Under the pieces are notes generated by a model, which was given only the letters and a program-made list of their open reading frames with translations, searched no databases and had not been told where the DNA came from. Positions 10,201 to 18,387 of a stretch of DNA of 25,902 nt are shown here, piece by piece. Where the stretch lies: NCBI GenBank assembly GCA_965368115.1, contig CBDULQ010000016.1:1-25902 (forward strand). Direction: 5' to 3'. The DNA is from CBDULQ01 sp965368115 (GTDB taxonomy: Bacteria > Pseudomonadota > Gammaproteobacteria > SZUA-229). The stretch's first letter is position 1. Every line of letters starts with the position of its first letter. Both the position numbers and the translations under genes were made by a program.

Positions 10201-11384
10201 CCAGTAGCGCAGGCACGCTTACACTGGCCGCCGAGCAGAATATCAATCAACTCGCTGCAACACAGATCGATGGTGCGAACATCAACATCACCAGCAGAAA
10301 CGGCAACATAAGTCAGAACGGCAGCATCAACAACCAGTCCGGCACCCTGACACTGAGTGCGGCCCAGTCCGTCGACATGGGCATCACCGGCAGCACAAAC
10401 TCATCCGGGGCGGTCACCATCAGCGGTGGCGATTTAACTTTGCAGGGCGTAACCGCCCAGGGTGATCTGCTTGCTACCAGTACCAGCGGTGGTATTCAAC
10501 AAACGAACACCCTGCAGTCAGCGACCGGTAACATCGAACTTGATTCCGCAGGCACGATCACCATGGCCAGCAACGCCGGCAGTGTTGCCGGCGGCGACAT
10601 CAGCTATATTTCGGTGGGCGACCAGCAACTGGCCCAACTGACCGCTTCCGGAGGCAGTATCAGTATAGAAACAGGTAATGGGCGCATCATCGATGGCAAC
10701 GGCGGCGTGATGAATTTAACTGCAGGCAGCATCAGTATCCGTGCCGATAGCGGTATCGGCACCACCACAGATGCGATCGAAACCGGCACCCAGAATATGG
10801 ACATCATCAACAATGGCACCGGCAACAGCGTCATCAACCTTAACAATACCGGCAATGTCATCGTTCACAATCTGGTCAATCAGGGCGACATCATCTACAA
10901 CAACGACACCGACGTCACCATCGACAACATCGATGCGGGCTTTACCACTGGCACATTGTCTCTGAATGTCGATAATGGTTCGGTGTACGGCATCGACCGC
11001 GGTGCCGGCGTCGACTTCCTGAACATCCCGGACATCACCGCCGATGCAGCACTGATTACCGTGAACGGTGCATTCGGCACCTTTGAACGTCCCATCGTGT
11101 TACGACTTAACTCTGAGTTCCTGCTGGCCTCCACCGTGAGTAGCACTTATTTCCTGGGCGGACCACCGCCCGTGAACAATGACACCTCGGCCATCAAACT
11201 GAGTGTATTTGATTCGATTAACAGTGTTTCCGGATTGCAACTGATCGAAGTCGAATCACTGGCCGATCTGGACCCTGCGATATTTAGCCAGATTTACAAT
11301 TATGCATTGCTGGATGTTTCCATTCGCATGCCAAGAGATCAGGTGTTCGAAGACCAGCTCGACGAATACGATACCCAGCAATAA
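4212..11384 (+). CDS. TpsA-type filamentous haemagglutinin-like exoprotein (two-partner secretion)
   Basis: A 2390-residue secreted protein, exported by its partner TpsB encoded just downstream. Residues 1-54 form a long signal peptide with a basic Arg-rich part (about 24-32), a hydrophobic core and cleavage after PSLA. Residues 55 to about 300 are the haemagglutination-activity/TPS domain that TpsB recognises, including INWASYNLNRDERIQY, DHSASQINGRIDANG and the NPNGIFFG motif (NPNG at 137-140). From about residue 500 (GTWLIDPYNIS) onward it is Asn/Thr/Ser/Gly-rich beta-helix sequence with modules of about 71-95 residues built on HDFNxVNIxxAxNVTIxDxxSI. No VENN motif, toxin domain or C-terminal membrane anchor is visible. 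The last 60 residues (DPAIFSQIYNYALLDVSIR and an acidic tail) resemble ends of other TpsA proteins. Start: ATG 4212, with TAAGGA at 4199-4204. Only five lysines are present, and no cysteine after residue 22. Role as an adhesin is inferred from the family. Confidence 0.9.
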   Translation: MIHGSGNITSNRSAVAHSGSGCNHRIRFRPDRLIIVIRYVLASTAALYGSPSLAGPTLAPGSALNGGYIESSGLNTTVHQSADAMVINWASYNLNRDERIQYIQPSANAISLNQILDHSASQINGRIDANGRVILVNPNGIFFGENAQINVGGLIASGLKISTTDFLNGDYLFQEQANGEGFVINRGLITASTGGEVILLGRQVSNQGLISAQLGNVILASGKQATLTFDRDGLIGFRVDESILQDELGLDPAVLNQGEIDAQGGRVLLTASASRDLFSAAVNSGELNQPVSVLMNDDGSFSLTRGADVVNSGTIDVSTSSAEGASGNGGTAILVGETVTHTGNISADGDNGHAGFIELHARDTVELRDQAVLSARGDHGGYIRALGNKVGLLEQSLIDASGLQGGGEVLIGGDRQGQNPGIPNADFVYLGPDSRVLADALQSGDGGRIIAFADNTARIYGQLYARGGTAAGNGGFIETSGKSGFEILFAPDVSATNGQGGTWLIDPYNISIETTGQTNITTTGSTRYTANANDAVVGIDTLLAALSGGNVIIDTDDNNNGSQAGNITFNASMDFDGVGTGRTLTLNAWNDIHFTDNVAITDSVNDTDSLNLELNANRGGGGNISFGLNTTIETGNGNFTASANDFNSGNTSIDVGSGTINLDGVNGSIHLGNLTASSVGQSDLTARNGSSISQQTGTNITIARDTILGGSSTSTITLDESANSFGQSLQLNATDATVTGSGSISVGNSSITNNLTLSSSNGGDLLQSTGLTVGNQATFSTTGNITFSGDNNFNIVSIPSGNNVTINDNSGDLALSANNGAGGGGITGNLVASANVGSITNAGEINVAGTTSLAALDNRDIILDNVNNTLTGLVTLSVNSGGGSPNLNQVTINNTAALNIASFTSDNTVTLTGDTINLAGVTTTGDLNLSATSSTQVGDVITQTGALDIFGTTTLQVADNTTQNIVLDNTGNDFVTLNILAAQNASLYDTDSIQLNNVNVQNNLTVTTRGQINDLNGSSSVTVGGTANLTAIFNTTRQDINLDSDLHDFNIVNLIQAGNVTIHDANSISLQSANAITSLDIRALGTSAGGSTISNSAPLLVDFSADFYVQDGQSIDLSAANSFSSTPFFYAITGQINNVALTNLGNITTQDDFSLSGDLTLAAPNINLQNAQVGGDLTLTGNVSQENANNDFMVVDGLTTLNGASITLDHSNNDFRGNVVVNNASAVVNLVDFAGGIQLGDASAQFIADQLTINSSGGNNTQANDVIVNTMALDAGTNDILLNSATGNDISSISIGSANNASISNSVATNIQSAVIGNNLTIDSGGITTLGATGSVVNINNALTVTSVGAINQAANSTLQVGGLASLTARNGTGTDQNIALNNAGNEFNQVNIINAANVSLRDTTGSIDIQGNISGFLNLQADGSNAAGYVITNSGELNVTSNAAFTVSDGESINLGNAANTFTLDPMFTASSGSINNLIISDDSALTLQGNLSISGDLQVSASDITFNDLTLNSGSLTASASNGIGQNIGTTLTVNGLSDLSAGAGGIFLTGNNDFQSNVQLNTSSFGTVDIHDTNGLMLGVSTITGDLYASASQIDQADDGVQGTGDGISVTGLASFIADDNSSIGLGNIDNQFNQISFASLNSTFLDDVIISNTGAIQLTGALVNNNLTVTSLSNITSSSGILQVNGLTQLSGNNISLLSSGTNLNDVNILAGNIVQINDSNSINFTGTSTINDSLTVTATGNVSDDAGATIDVANTASFTSTLGQVVLDSGSHDFNGISVISAGNATISDANSIDLRQLTVGGDLTVVADADDTGTDNAITDTSGNINVTGSTYLSSSSTGDIILNRASSSHNFAGAIHAATHNSTELASVAIRNQLDTQLGNIITTDLQVISTGNIADAGAIQVSGLATLSSGTDIDLSTTPADNAINSLAITNANDVLVITNTALTLDTLNLQGLLDLQADSIATSQNIQLNGNITLNALIGDLDINNNLASSAGTLTLAAEQNINQLAATQIDGANINITSRNGNISQNGSINNQSGTLTLSAAQSVDMGITGSTNSSGAVTISGGDLTLQGVTAQGDLLATSTSGGIQQTNTLQSATGNIELDSAGTITMASNAGSVAGGDISYISVGDQQLAQLTASGGSISIETGNGRIIDGNGGVMNLTAGSISIRADSGIGTTTDAIETGTQNMDIINNGTGNSVINLNNTGNVIVHNLVNQGDIIYNNDTDVTIDNIDAGFTTGTLSLNVDNGSVYGIDRGAGVDFLNIPDITADAALITVNGAFGTFERPIVLRLNSEFLLASTVSSTYFLGGPPPVNNDTSAIKLSVFDSINSVSGLQLIEVESLADLDPAIFSQIYNYALLDVSIRMPRDQVFEDQLDEYDTQQ

Positions 11385-11406
11385 TGAACAGTAACCCTGC
11401 ATCCAC

Positions 11407-11435
11407 CCTGCCTGGCAGGCGGACAATCATTTTTT
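11407..11435 (+). other. Hairpin between tpsA and tpsB, possible weak attenuator
   Basis: In the 64-base gap between the exoprotein and its transporter, CCTGCC-T-GGCAGG (11407-11419) can fold as a short stem. A run of six T residues lies at 11430-11435, ten bases beyond the stem. That spacing is too long for a standard intrinsic terminator. The structure could lower tpsB expression relative to tpsA or protect the upstream mRNA end, but this is speculative. Confidence 0.3.
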
Positions 11436-11448
11436 ACCCGCTTCCATA

Positions 11449-13344
11449 ATGAATTTAAGAATTTCTTTATTGCTCGTCTGCGGCCTCCAGCTGATCAGTA
11501 TTTCTCTGGCCAATGCCGGCTTCCTCGACATGCCGGAAATTACCGAACCGCCCGATCTCGAACGTCGTTCGTTTCTACTTGATATGGACATCCCCAGTGT
11601 TCGCGAACGCGATCCCGACCCTGAATCCGGGCCACGTCTCAATGTCACTAAATTCAACCTGCAGGGAATCGTCGAATACCCGGAACTGGGCATTACCCGA
11701 AGAGAAATCGAAAAACTGGTGGAACGGATTCGCTTCGAGCTGATGGAGGAGTACAAACTCCTGGATTCCGGCTACACCCAGGATGAAGTGAATCAGATTA
11801 TCGACATGCTCGTCGATATTGAAAACGAGACACTGGATCGACACGTAACCGACCTCGACCTGCAGAAACTGGTCTGGCTGATTCGTGAACAACGTACTCA
11901 ACGGGGCATCACGCTTGGCACCATAGAAACCGCTGCTGATAAAATCACCCAGTTCTATCGTGAACGCGGCTTCATTCTGGCCAAAGCCTATATTCCGGAA
12001 CAACAGGTTCGCGACGGCATTGTCACCCTGACCTTGCTACTGGGCATGCTCGGTGACGTGAAAGTTGAAAATAACAGCATCTACAACGATCGCATCATCG
12101 CTTCGGTGTTTGACGACGCCCTCGCCAAACCCGTCACGAGCCGGGTTATCGAAGAAAAAATTTATCTGATCAACGATTACCCGGGACTTACCGTGGTCGG
12201 TCTATTCGAGCCCGGATACCAGGTCGGTGACACCCTGCTGGGTCTCAACGTCAAAGATGAGAAGCGATACCAGGCCAACCTGCGAATCGATAACCACGGT
12301 TCGGAAGACACGGGCACGCAACGGATTTATGCAGACTTCCAGGTCAACAACCTGGTCGGCCTGGCCGATCAGCTACATCTCGGCGCACTCAATTCATTCA
12401 GTCCGGACAATACGACCTACTGGCAACTGCAATATTCTCTGAATCTGTTCAGCCCGCGCTGGCGACTGATCACCGGACTGACCCAGAACCAGTTCATTCT
12501 CGACCAGGATGAATCGGAATTGCTGGCCAACCTGGAACTCAGCGGTCAGACCGAGCAGAAAGACATTGCCATCGATTACAAACTACGGCGTAGTCGAGCT
12601 TCGAACTACAGTCTCAATCTGTCCTGGGAGAATATCGTATCGGATTTGACGCTGGGTAATCTGAATGACCCCAGCGGACTACTGGACGACGAGATCGAGA
12701 ACTATGGTCTGCGTCTGGATTACGACATTCTCAACGATGAAAGCAAGACACTGCATCAGGGCAATCTCAAACTGGTATCCGGTCAGTTTATCGAAGGTAA
12801 CGATCCCGGCCAGGACGATAGCTACAGTATTCTAAAATCCGACTACACGTTCCTGTCGTTCATGAAGATTCCTTTCACGGATATCGACACCCGCATCATC
12901 ATGCGCACATCGTTACAGTTCACCGGCTCTGCCCTGTCGTCCATCAACCAGTTTGCACTGGGTGGGCCCACGCGCGCGCGCGGCTACCCCGTCGACCAGT
13001 TTTCTGCGGACAACGCGGCATACCTGGGAATCGACTGGGTATTCAACCTGCCCGGCTGGCTGGACTTTAAACTGTCATCAAACCGCAGCCTGAAAGACTT
13101 CACTCAGCCATTTCTGTTTTTCGATGCCAGCTACGGCATCAAACGATCACTGCGTACAGACTCTGCTGACAGCAAAGCGACTTTGTATGATGCGGGCCTG
13201 GGTTTTCGCCTGTTCTACCTGAACAATCTGCAGGGCAATCTGCAATTTGCATTTCCCCTGAATAATGATTTTTCAGACATTGATCTGGAAGCGCCGGATG
13301 ACAGCGTAAGAATGGTATTCGATGTTCAGTATAGTTTCAGATAA
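11449..13344 (+). CDS. TpsB outer-membrane transporter (ShlB/FhaC/HecB family)
   Basis: A 631-residue Omp85-superfamily beta-barrel that exports the upstream TpsA protein across the outer membrane. A Sec signal peptide covers residues 1-23 (cleavage after ANA). A linker of about 40 residues rich in Pro and charge follows. The first POTRA domain runs from LNVTKFNLQGI (64) to FILAKAYIPEQQVRDGIV (175-192), and the second runs to about 275 (PGLTVVGLFEPGYQVGDTLLGLNV). The remaining residues form the barrel, carrying the family hallmark FALGGPTRARGYPVDQF at 502-518, the loop that lines the pore. The first POTRA contains a charged helical stretch (about 95-155) not usual in FhaC. The protein ends QYSFR rather than in a terminal aromatic residue. 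No clear Shine-Dalgarno precedes the ATG, which sits 64 bases after the tpsA stop, so translation may depend on coupling. Its partner is almost certainly the adjacent TpsA. Confidence 0.92.
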   Translation: MNLRISLLLVCGLQLISISLANAGFLDMPEITEPPDLERRSFLLDMDIPSVRERDPDPESGPRLNVTKFNLQGIVEYPELGITRREIEKLVERIRFELMEEYKLLDSGYTQDEVNQIIDMLVDIENETLDRHVTDLDLQKLVWLIREQRTQRGITLGTIETAADKITQFYRERGFILAKAYIPEQQVRDGIVTLTLLLGMLGDVKVENNSIYNDRIIASVFDDALAKPVTSRVIEEKIYLINDYPGLTVVGLFEPGYQVGDTLLGLNVKDEKRYQANLRIDNHGSEDTGTQRIYADFQVNNLVGLADQLHLGALNSFSPDNTTYWQLQYSLNLFSPRWRLITGLTQNQFILDQDESELLANLELSGQTEQKDIAIDYKLRRSRASNYSLNLSWENIVSDLTLGNLNDPSGLLDDEIENYGLRLDYDILNDESKTLHQGNLKLVSGQFIEGNDPGQDDSYSILKSDYTFLSFMKIPFTDIDTRIIMRTSLQFTGSALSSINQFALGGPTRARGYPVDQFSADNAAYLGIDWVFNLPGWLDFKLSSNRSLKDFTQPFLFFDASYGIKRSLRTDSADSKATLYDAGLGFRLFYLNNLQGNLQFAFPLNNDFSDIDLEAPDDSVRMVFDVQYSFR

Positions 13345-13390
13345 AAACACAGATCAGTCGCCGATACAGAGGCACATTCATGTGTCGAAA

Positions 13391-15262
13391 TTAATCGATG
13401 ATATGCGCCTTGCCCAGCATATGCTCGATTTCGGAGGCCGGGACCGGCCTGCTGAAAAGATAGCCCTGAATGGTGTCGCAGGCATTGGCACCAAGAAATT
13501 CCAGCTGCTCTGCCAGCTCGACTCCTTCAGCAACCACATCCATACCCAGGCTATGCGCCATGGCAATGATCGCTTTTACCAGTGCGGCATCTTCCTGGTC
13601 GACACGGATATCGCGCACAAACGCCTGATCGATTTTCAGAGTATCGATGGGGAATCGTTTCAGATAACTGAGCGAAGAATAACCGGTACCGAAATCATCC
13701 AGCGACAGTTTGACGCCCAGCGCCTTGATGTTATGCAGGCGCGATAACGCCATATCCGGTTCTAGAATGATGGCGCTTTCAGTCAGTTCGATACCGAGAT
13801 ATTTGGGTTCCAGGCCGGTATCAAAAATATTCGACGCGATGATGTCCGGCAAACGTTTATCACGTAGCTGTTTGGCGGATACATTCACTGATATGCGCAC
13901 CGGCCTGAATCCTCTGTCTCGCCACTCCGCAGCCTGACGACAGGCTTCCTGAATGACCCACTCACCGATTTCCATAATCATATCGGTTTCTTCCGCGACC
14001 GGAATAAACACTGACGGTGAAATAAAACCCTTTTCCGGATGCTCCCAGCGGATCAGAGCCTCCATGCCTACCAGCTGGCCGCTCACGACACTCACTTGGG
14101 GCTGGTAATACAAACTCAGTTCCTGATTGGCGATGGCCTTGCGCATCGCACTTTCCAGAGCCAGCCGTTCTACGGAAGCATCGTTCATCGACTGATTAAA
14201 GAACTGAAAATTATTCCGGCCTTCTTTCTTGGCATGATACATCGCCGCGTCGGCATGCTTGAGCAACTTGTCGACATCCTCACCGTCTTCGGGGTAAATA
14301 GCGATACCGATACTGGTACTGGTGTAGACTTCATGGTCATTGATCCGAATCGGTTCACTGACCGCTTCGATCATCCGTTCCGCCACCCGAGCGATTGCTC
14401 GTGTGCTGGCCACGTCTTCCAGCATGACGGTGAATTCGTCACCGCCGAGACGAGCCACCGAGCTGTTCAGTATGGGCGACTTGTTGAGTGCCAGAGCATC
14501 GCTGCGTCGAATCACTTCCGACAGGCGTTCGGCAGTAATTTGCAATAACTTGTCGCCGACGTCATGCCCCATGGTGTCATTGATCAACTTGAAACGATCC
14601 AGGTCGAGGAACATCACTGCCAGCATGATGTTATTGCGTTGCGCATGCGCCAGCCCCTGACGTAAACGGTCCTTGAACAAGCGATTATTGGGCATGCCGG
14701 TCAGACTGTCGTGATACGCCAGATAAGCGATTTGTTCCTCGGCTTGCTTGCGCTCGGTGATATCGCGCACCAGTGCCACTACTTCATTCAACTGCACCGG
14801 CATCATGCGTGCTTCGTAGTAATGCACGCGCTTGTCGTAGATCACCACCAGCTCGAACACCACCACAGACATACGACGCAACACTTCGGCGATGCCTTCC
14901 TTGAACTTGAGCGCGACTTCCAGGCTAACAATTTCATCGATATTTTTGTTGAGCAGTCGGTCGGTGGTCAGGTAATGCTTGCTGCTCTGACCGGATTTGT
15001 AGGTGATCACCCGGCCGTCCGCATCGAGATGGAAAAACTGGTCGGGAATGGCCTGGAAAATGGCGTGCATCTCTTCATTCGCCTGAACCAGTTCCTCTGA
15101 ACTCAAGGTCAGCGAATGATCCAGGCGACGCCGATCGTCGTCGAAACGACGGTAATCCTCATCAACCACATGCAGAAAATCACTCAGCGGAGGCCGGGTG
15201 ATATCGACTTTGCCCAGATAGCGATCGATGCGCTGTTTCAGCGTGCGGAAATAATCGGTCAT
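13391..15262 (-). CDS. PAS-GGDEF-EAL cyclic-di-GMP signalling protein
   Basis: A 623-residue predicted cytoplasmic protein with no membrane segment. Residues 1-55 are a charged N-terminus, and about 62-170 are a PAS sensor domain ending in VRDITERKQAEEQ. Residues 178-355 are the GGDEF domain (diguanylate cyclase), with YHDSLTGMPN, LDLDRFKLIND and an intact GGDEF at 273-277. Residues 365-620 are the EAL domain (c-di-GMP phosphodiesterase), with EAL at 401-403, SVNVSAKQL, ELTESAI, the DDFGTGYSS loop at 522-530, LKID, AEGVE at 578-582 and QGYLFSRP. All catalytic residues I can identify are present, so both activities are possible. The RxxD sequence of the usual product-inhibition site (RRSD, 252-255) is separated from GGDEF by 17 residues rather than 5. 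The gene is convergent with tpsB, 46 bases apart. The upstream Shine-Dalgarno is weak. A link to the TPS adhesin is inferred from position only. Confidence 0.93.
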   Translation of the reverse strand: MTDYFRTLKQRIDRYLGKVDITRPPLSDFLHVVDEDYRRFDDDRRRLDHSLTLSSEELVQANEEMHAIFQAIPDQFFHLDADGRVITYKSGQSSKHYLTTDRLLNKNIDEIVSLEVALKFKEGIAEVLRRMSVVVFELVVIYDKRVHYYEARMMPVQLNEVVALVRDITERKQAEEQIAYLAYHDSLTGMPNNRLFKDRLRQGLAHAQRNNIMLAVMFLDLDRFKLINDTMGHDVGDKLLQITAERLSEVIRRSDALALNKSPILNSSVARLGGDEFTVMLEDVASTRAIARVAERMIEAVSEPIRINDHEVYTSTSIGIAIYPEDGEDVDKLLKHADAAMYHAKKEGRNNFQFFNQSMNDASVERLALESAMRKAIANQELSLYYQPQVSVVSGQLVGMEALIRWEHPEKGFISPSVFIPVAEETDMIMEIGEWVIQEACRQAAEWRDRGFRPVRISVNVSAKQLRDKRLPDIIASNIFDTGLEPKYLGIELTESAIILEPDMALSRLHNIKALGVKLSLDDFGTGYSSLSYLKRFPIDTLKIDQAFVRDIRVDQEDAALVKAIIAMAHSLGMDVVAEGVELAEQLEFLGANACDTIQGYLFSRPVPASEIEHMLGKAHIID

Positions 15263-15364
15263 AGCAGATGACTTAAGAGATGTTGCTGCTTGTTATTTAT
15301 ACTGAATTTAGCACGTCAGCAGGATTTCGCTGGCTGTGAAGCAGAGAATTTACGAGCGCCACGA

Positions 15365-15391
15365 AAAAAGGCCGGACAGGCCGGCCTTTTT
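15365..15391 (-). terminator. Intrinsic terminator downstream of thiC
   Basis: A perfect 11-base stem (AAAAAGGCCGG / CCGGCCTTTTT) with the 5-base loop ACAGG. It has A and T runs on both sides, so it can work in either direction. It lies 33 bases past the thiC stop codon on the minus strand and upstream of the PAS-GGDEF-EAL gene. It therefore separates the two transcription units. Confidence 0.88.
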
Positions 15392-15423
15392 AAACAGAGC
15401 CCAGGGGGCCCCGGGATTGAGCA

Positions 15424-17313
<1,890 letters not shown>

Positions 17314-17318
17314 AGATG

Positions 17319-17331
17319 CTCCTCGGCGGAG
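17319..17331 (-). promoter_or_regulatory. thiC Shine-Dalgarno with possible sequestering hairpin
   Basis: On the minus strand CTCC-GCCGA-GGAG can form a small hairpin whose right arm is the thiC ribosome binding site. It lies just downstream of the TPP aptamer. It may be part of an expression platform acting on translation, though the stem is only four base pairs. Confidence 0.35.
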
Positions 17332-17362
17332 AAAACAGCGGCATCACCATTGGGGGGCGGCC

Positions 17363-17442
17363 GAAGCTTCCCTACGCCAGTGTTAACCGGTTCAGGTTCC
17401 AAGGGTTTCATCTCAGCCCGTCGCGCGGGCACCCCTAGCCTC
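17363..17442 (-). promoter_or_regulatory. TPP riboswitch (THI element) in the thiC leader
   Basis: Reading the minus strand, the conserved THI-box blocks appear in order: GGGGTGCC, then GGGCTGAGATGAAACCC, then GAACCTGAACCGGTTAA, then GGCGTAGGGAAG. The outer P1 helix can be formed by GAGGCT and AGCTTC at the two ends. The aptamer ends about 50 bases upstream of the thiC start. Binding of thiamine pyrophosphate is expected to lower thiC expression. No obvious intrinsic terminator lies between aptamer and gene, which favours control of translation. Confidence 0.97.
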
Positions 17443-17521
17443 AGGCTGCCTAGTGTAGCGTTTATCCCCGGTGGAGCATACCCTACGGGCGCAAGGTTAC
17501 TTCGTAACAGGCCGGAAACGG

Positions 17522-17549
17522 TTGTCAAATATCCGCTCTGGGTTAGAAT
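17522..17549 (+). promoter_or_regulatory. Sigma-70-like promoter for the Pcm-like gene, overlapping a thiC -35 box
   Basis: TTGTCA at 17522-17527 and TAGAAT at 17544-17549, separated by 16 bases, make a good sigma-70 candidate about 90 bases upstream of the Pcm-like start. The same bases read on the minus strand give a perfect TTGACA (17523-17528) pointing toward thiC, though its -10 partner is weak. If both are real, the two divergent promoters share their -35 element and RNA polymerase cannot occupy both at once. Confidence 0.5.
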
Positions 17550-17637
17550 CAATCCCGGAACCTGGAACCCCAACAATAATTCGAGCATAAACAGTCAGCT
17601 ACGCCATGGCCGATTGCGAACCACTGGAGACCCATGC

Positions 17638-18300
17638 ATGAGTAGTATCGATCTGGCACAAGCCCGCCACAACATGGTTGAACAACAGGTACGCCCCTGG
17701 GACGTGCTGGACAGCAAGGTGCTGGACACCCTGGAGCGCATGCCCCGCGATGCCTTCACGCCGGAGGCTTACCAGGGTCTGGCCTATGCCGATACCAGAA
17801 TCCCGCTGGGCAACGGCCATTTCATGATGCATCCGGTACTGGAAGGCCGCCTGCTGCAGGCGCTGGATCTGCAACCGGAAGACCGGGTACTGGAAATCGG
17901 CACCGGCAGCGGCTACCTCACCGCCTGCCTGGCGAAACTGGCCGACCATGTCGACAGCGTCGAGATCGACCGTGAACTGGCCAGCCGCGCCGGCACCAAC
18001 CTGCTCTCCGAAGGCGCCACCAATGTCGCACTCATCGTTGCCGATGGCGTGAAAGATTTCGATACTTCACAAAAGTACGATGCCATCGCCATCACCGGCT
18101 CCATGGCCGCGCTACCCGACAAGTTCAGGGAAGCCCTCAACGTCGGTGGCCGCCTGTTCGTCATTCTCGGCGAAGACCCGGCCATGCAGGCACACCTGAT
18201 TACCCGCACCGATGAATCCAGCTGGTCCGATCAGATCCTGTTCGAAACCTCGGTCAAGGCGCTGGATAACGCAGGCAAGCCCAAGCAGTTTGTTTTCTAA
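17638..18300 (+). CDS. Protein-L-isoaspartate methyltransferase-like SAM methyltransferase
   Basis: A 220-residue cytoplasmic class I methyltransferase of the Pcm family. The start at 17638 is preceded by GGAG eight bases upstream. In-frame sequence further upstream runs antisense through thiC and its riboswitch and is not coding. The SAM-binding motif VLEIGTGSGYLTA is at residues 84-96, the acidic motif II SVEID at 107-111 and the post-motif ADGVKDF at 135-141. True isoaspartyl methyltransferases carry a conserved GxxxxIS-type active-site segment before motif I. Here that position reads GNGHFMMHP (58-66), so repair of isoaspartate is doubtful. Many gammaproteobacteria carry such a divergent paralogue, often near envelope genes. 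Its substrate is unknown to me. A strong terminator follows the stop. Confidence 0.85.
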   Translation: MSSIDLAQARHNMVEQQVRPWDVLDSKVLDTLERMPRDAFTPEAYQGLAYADTRIPLGNGHFMMHPVLEGRLLQALDLQPEDRVLEIGTGSGYLTACLAKLADHVDSVEIDRELASRAGTNLLSEGATNVALIVADGVKDFDTSQKYDAIAITGSMAALPDKFREALNVGGRLFVILGEDPAMQAHLITRTDESSWSDQILFETSVKALDNAGKPKQFVF

Positions 18301-18328
18301 TCCGACACCAATTGATTCAGGCCATAAG

Positions 18329-18362
18329 ACATCCGTCATCGTTTCGATGACGGATGTTTTTT
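18329..18362 (+). terminator. Strong intrinsic terminator after the Pcm-like gene
   Basis: A perfect 12-base stem (ACATCCGTCATC / GATGACGGATGT) with the 5-base loop GTTTC, followed by six T residues (18357-18362). It lies 28 bases after the stop codon and only 25 bases before the lpxL start codon. Confidence 0.93.
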
Positions 18363-18387
18363 ATGCCCGCCGGGAGCCGAGTCCGCC

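Noticed and set aside
9590..11384. Contact-dependent inhibition toxin at the TpsA C-terminus with an immunity gene
   Set aside because: There is no VENN motif, no toxin-like C-terminal domain and no small immunity gene. The next gene is tpsB itself.
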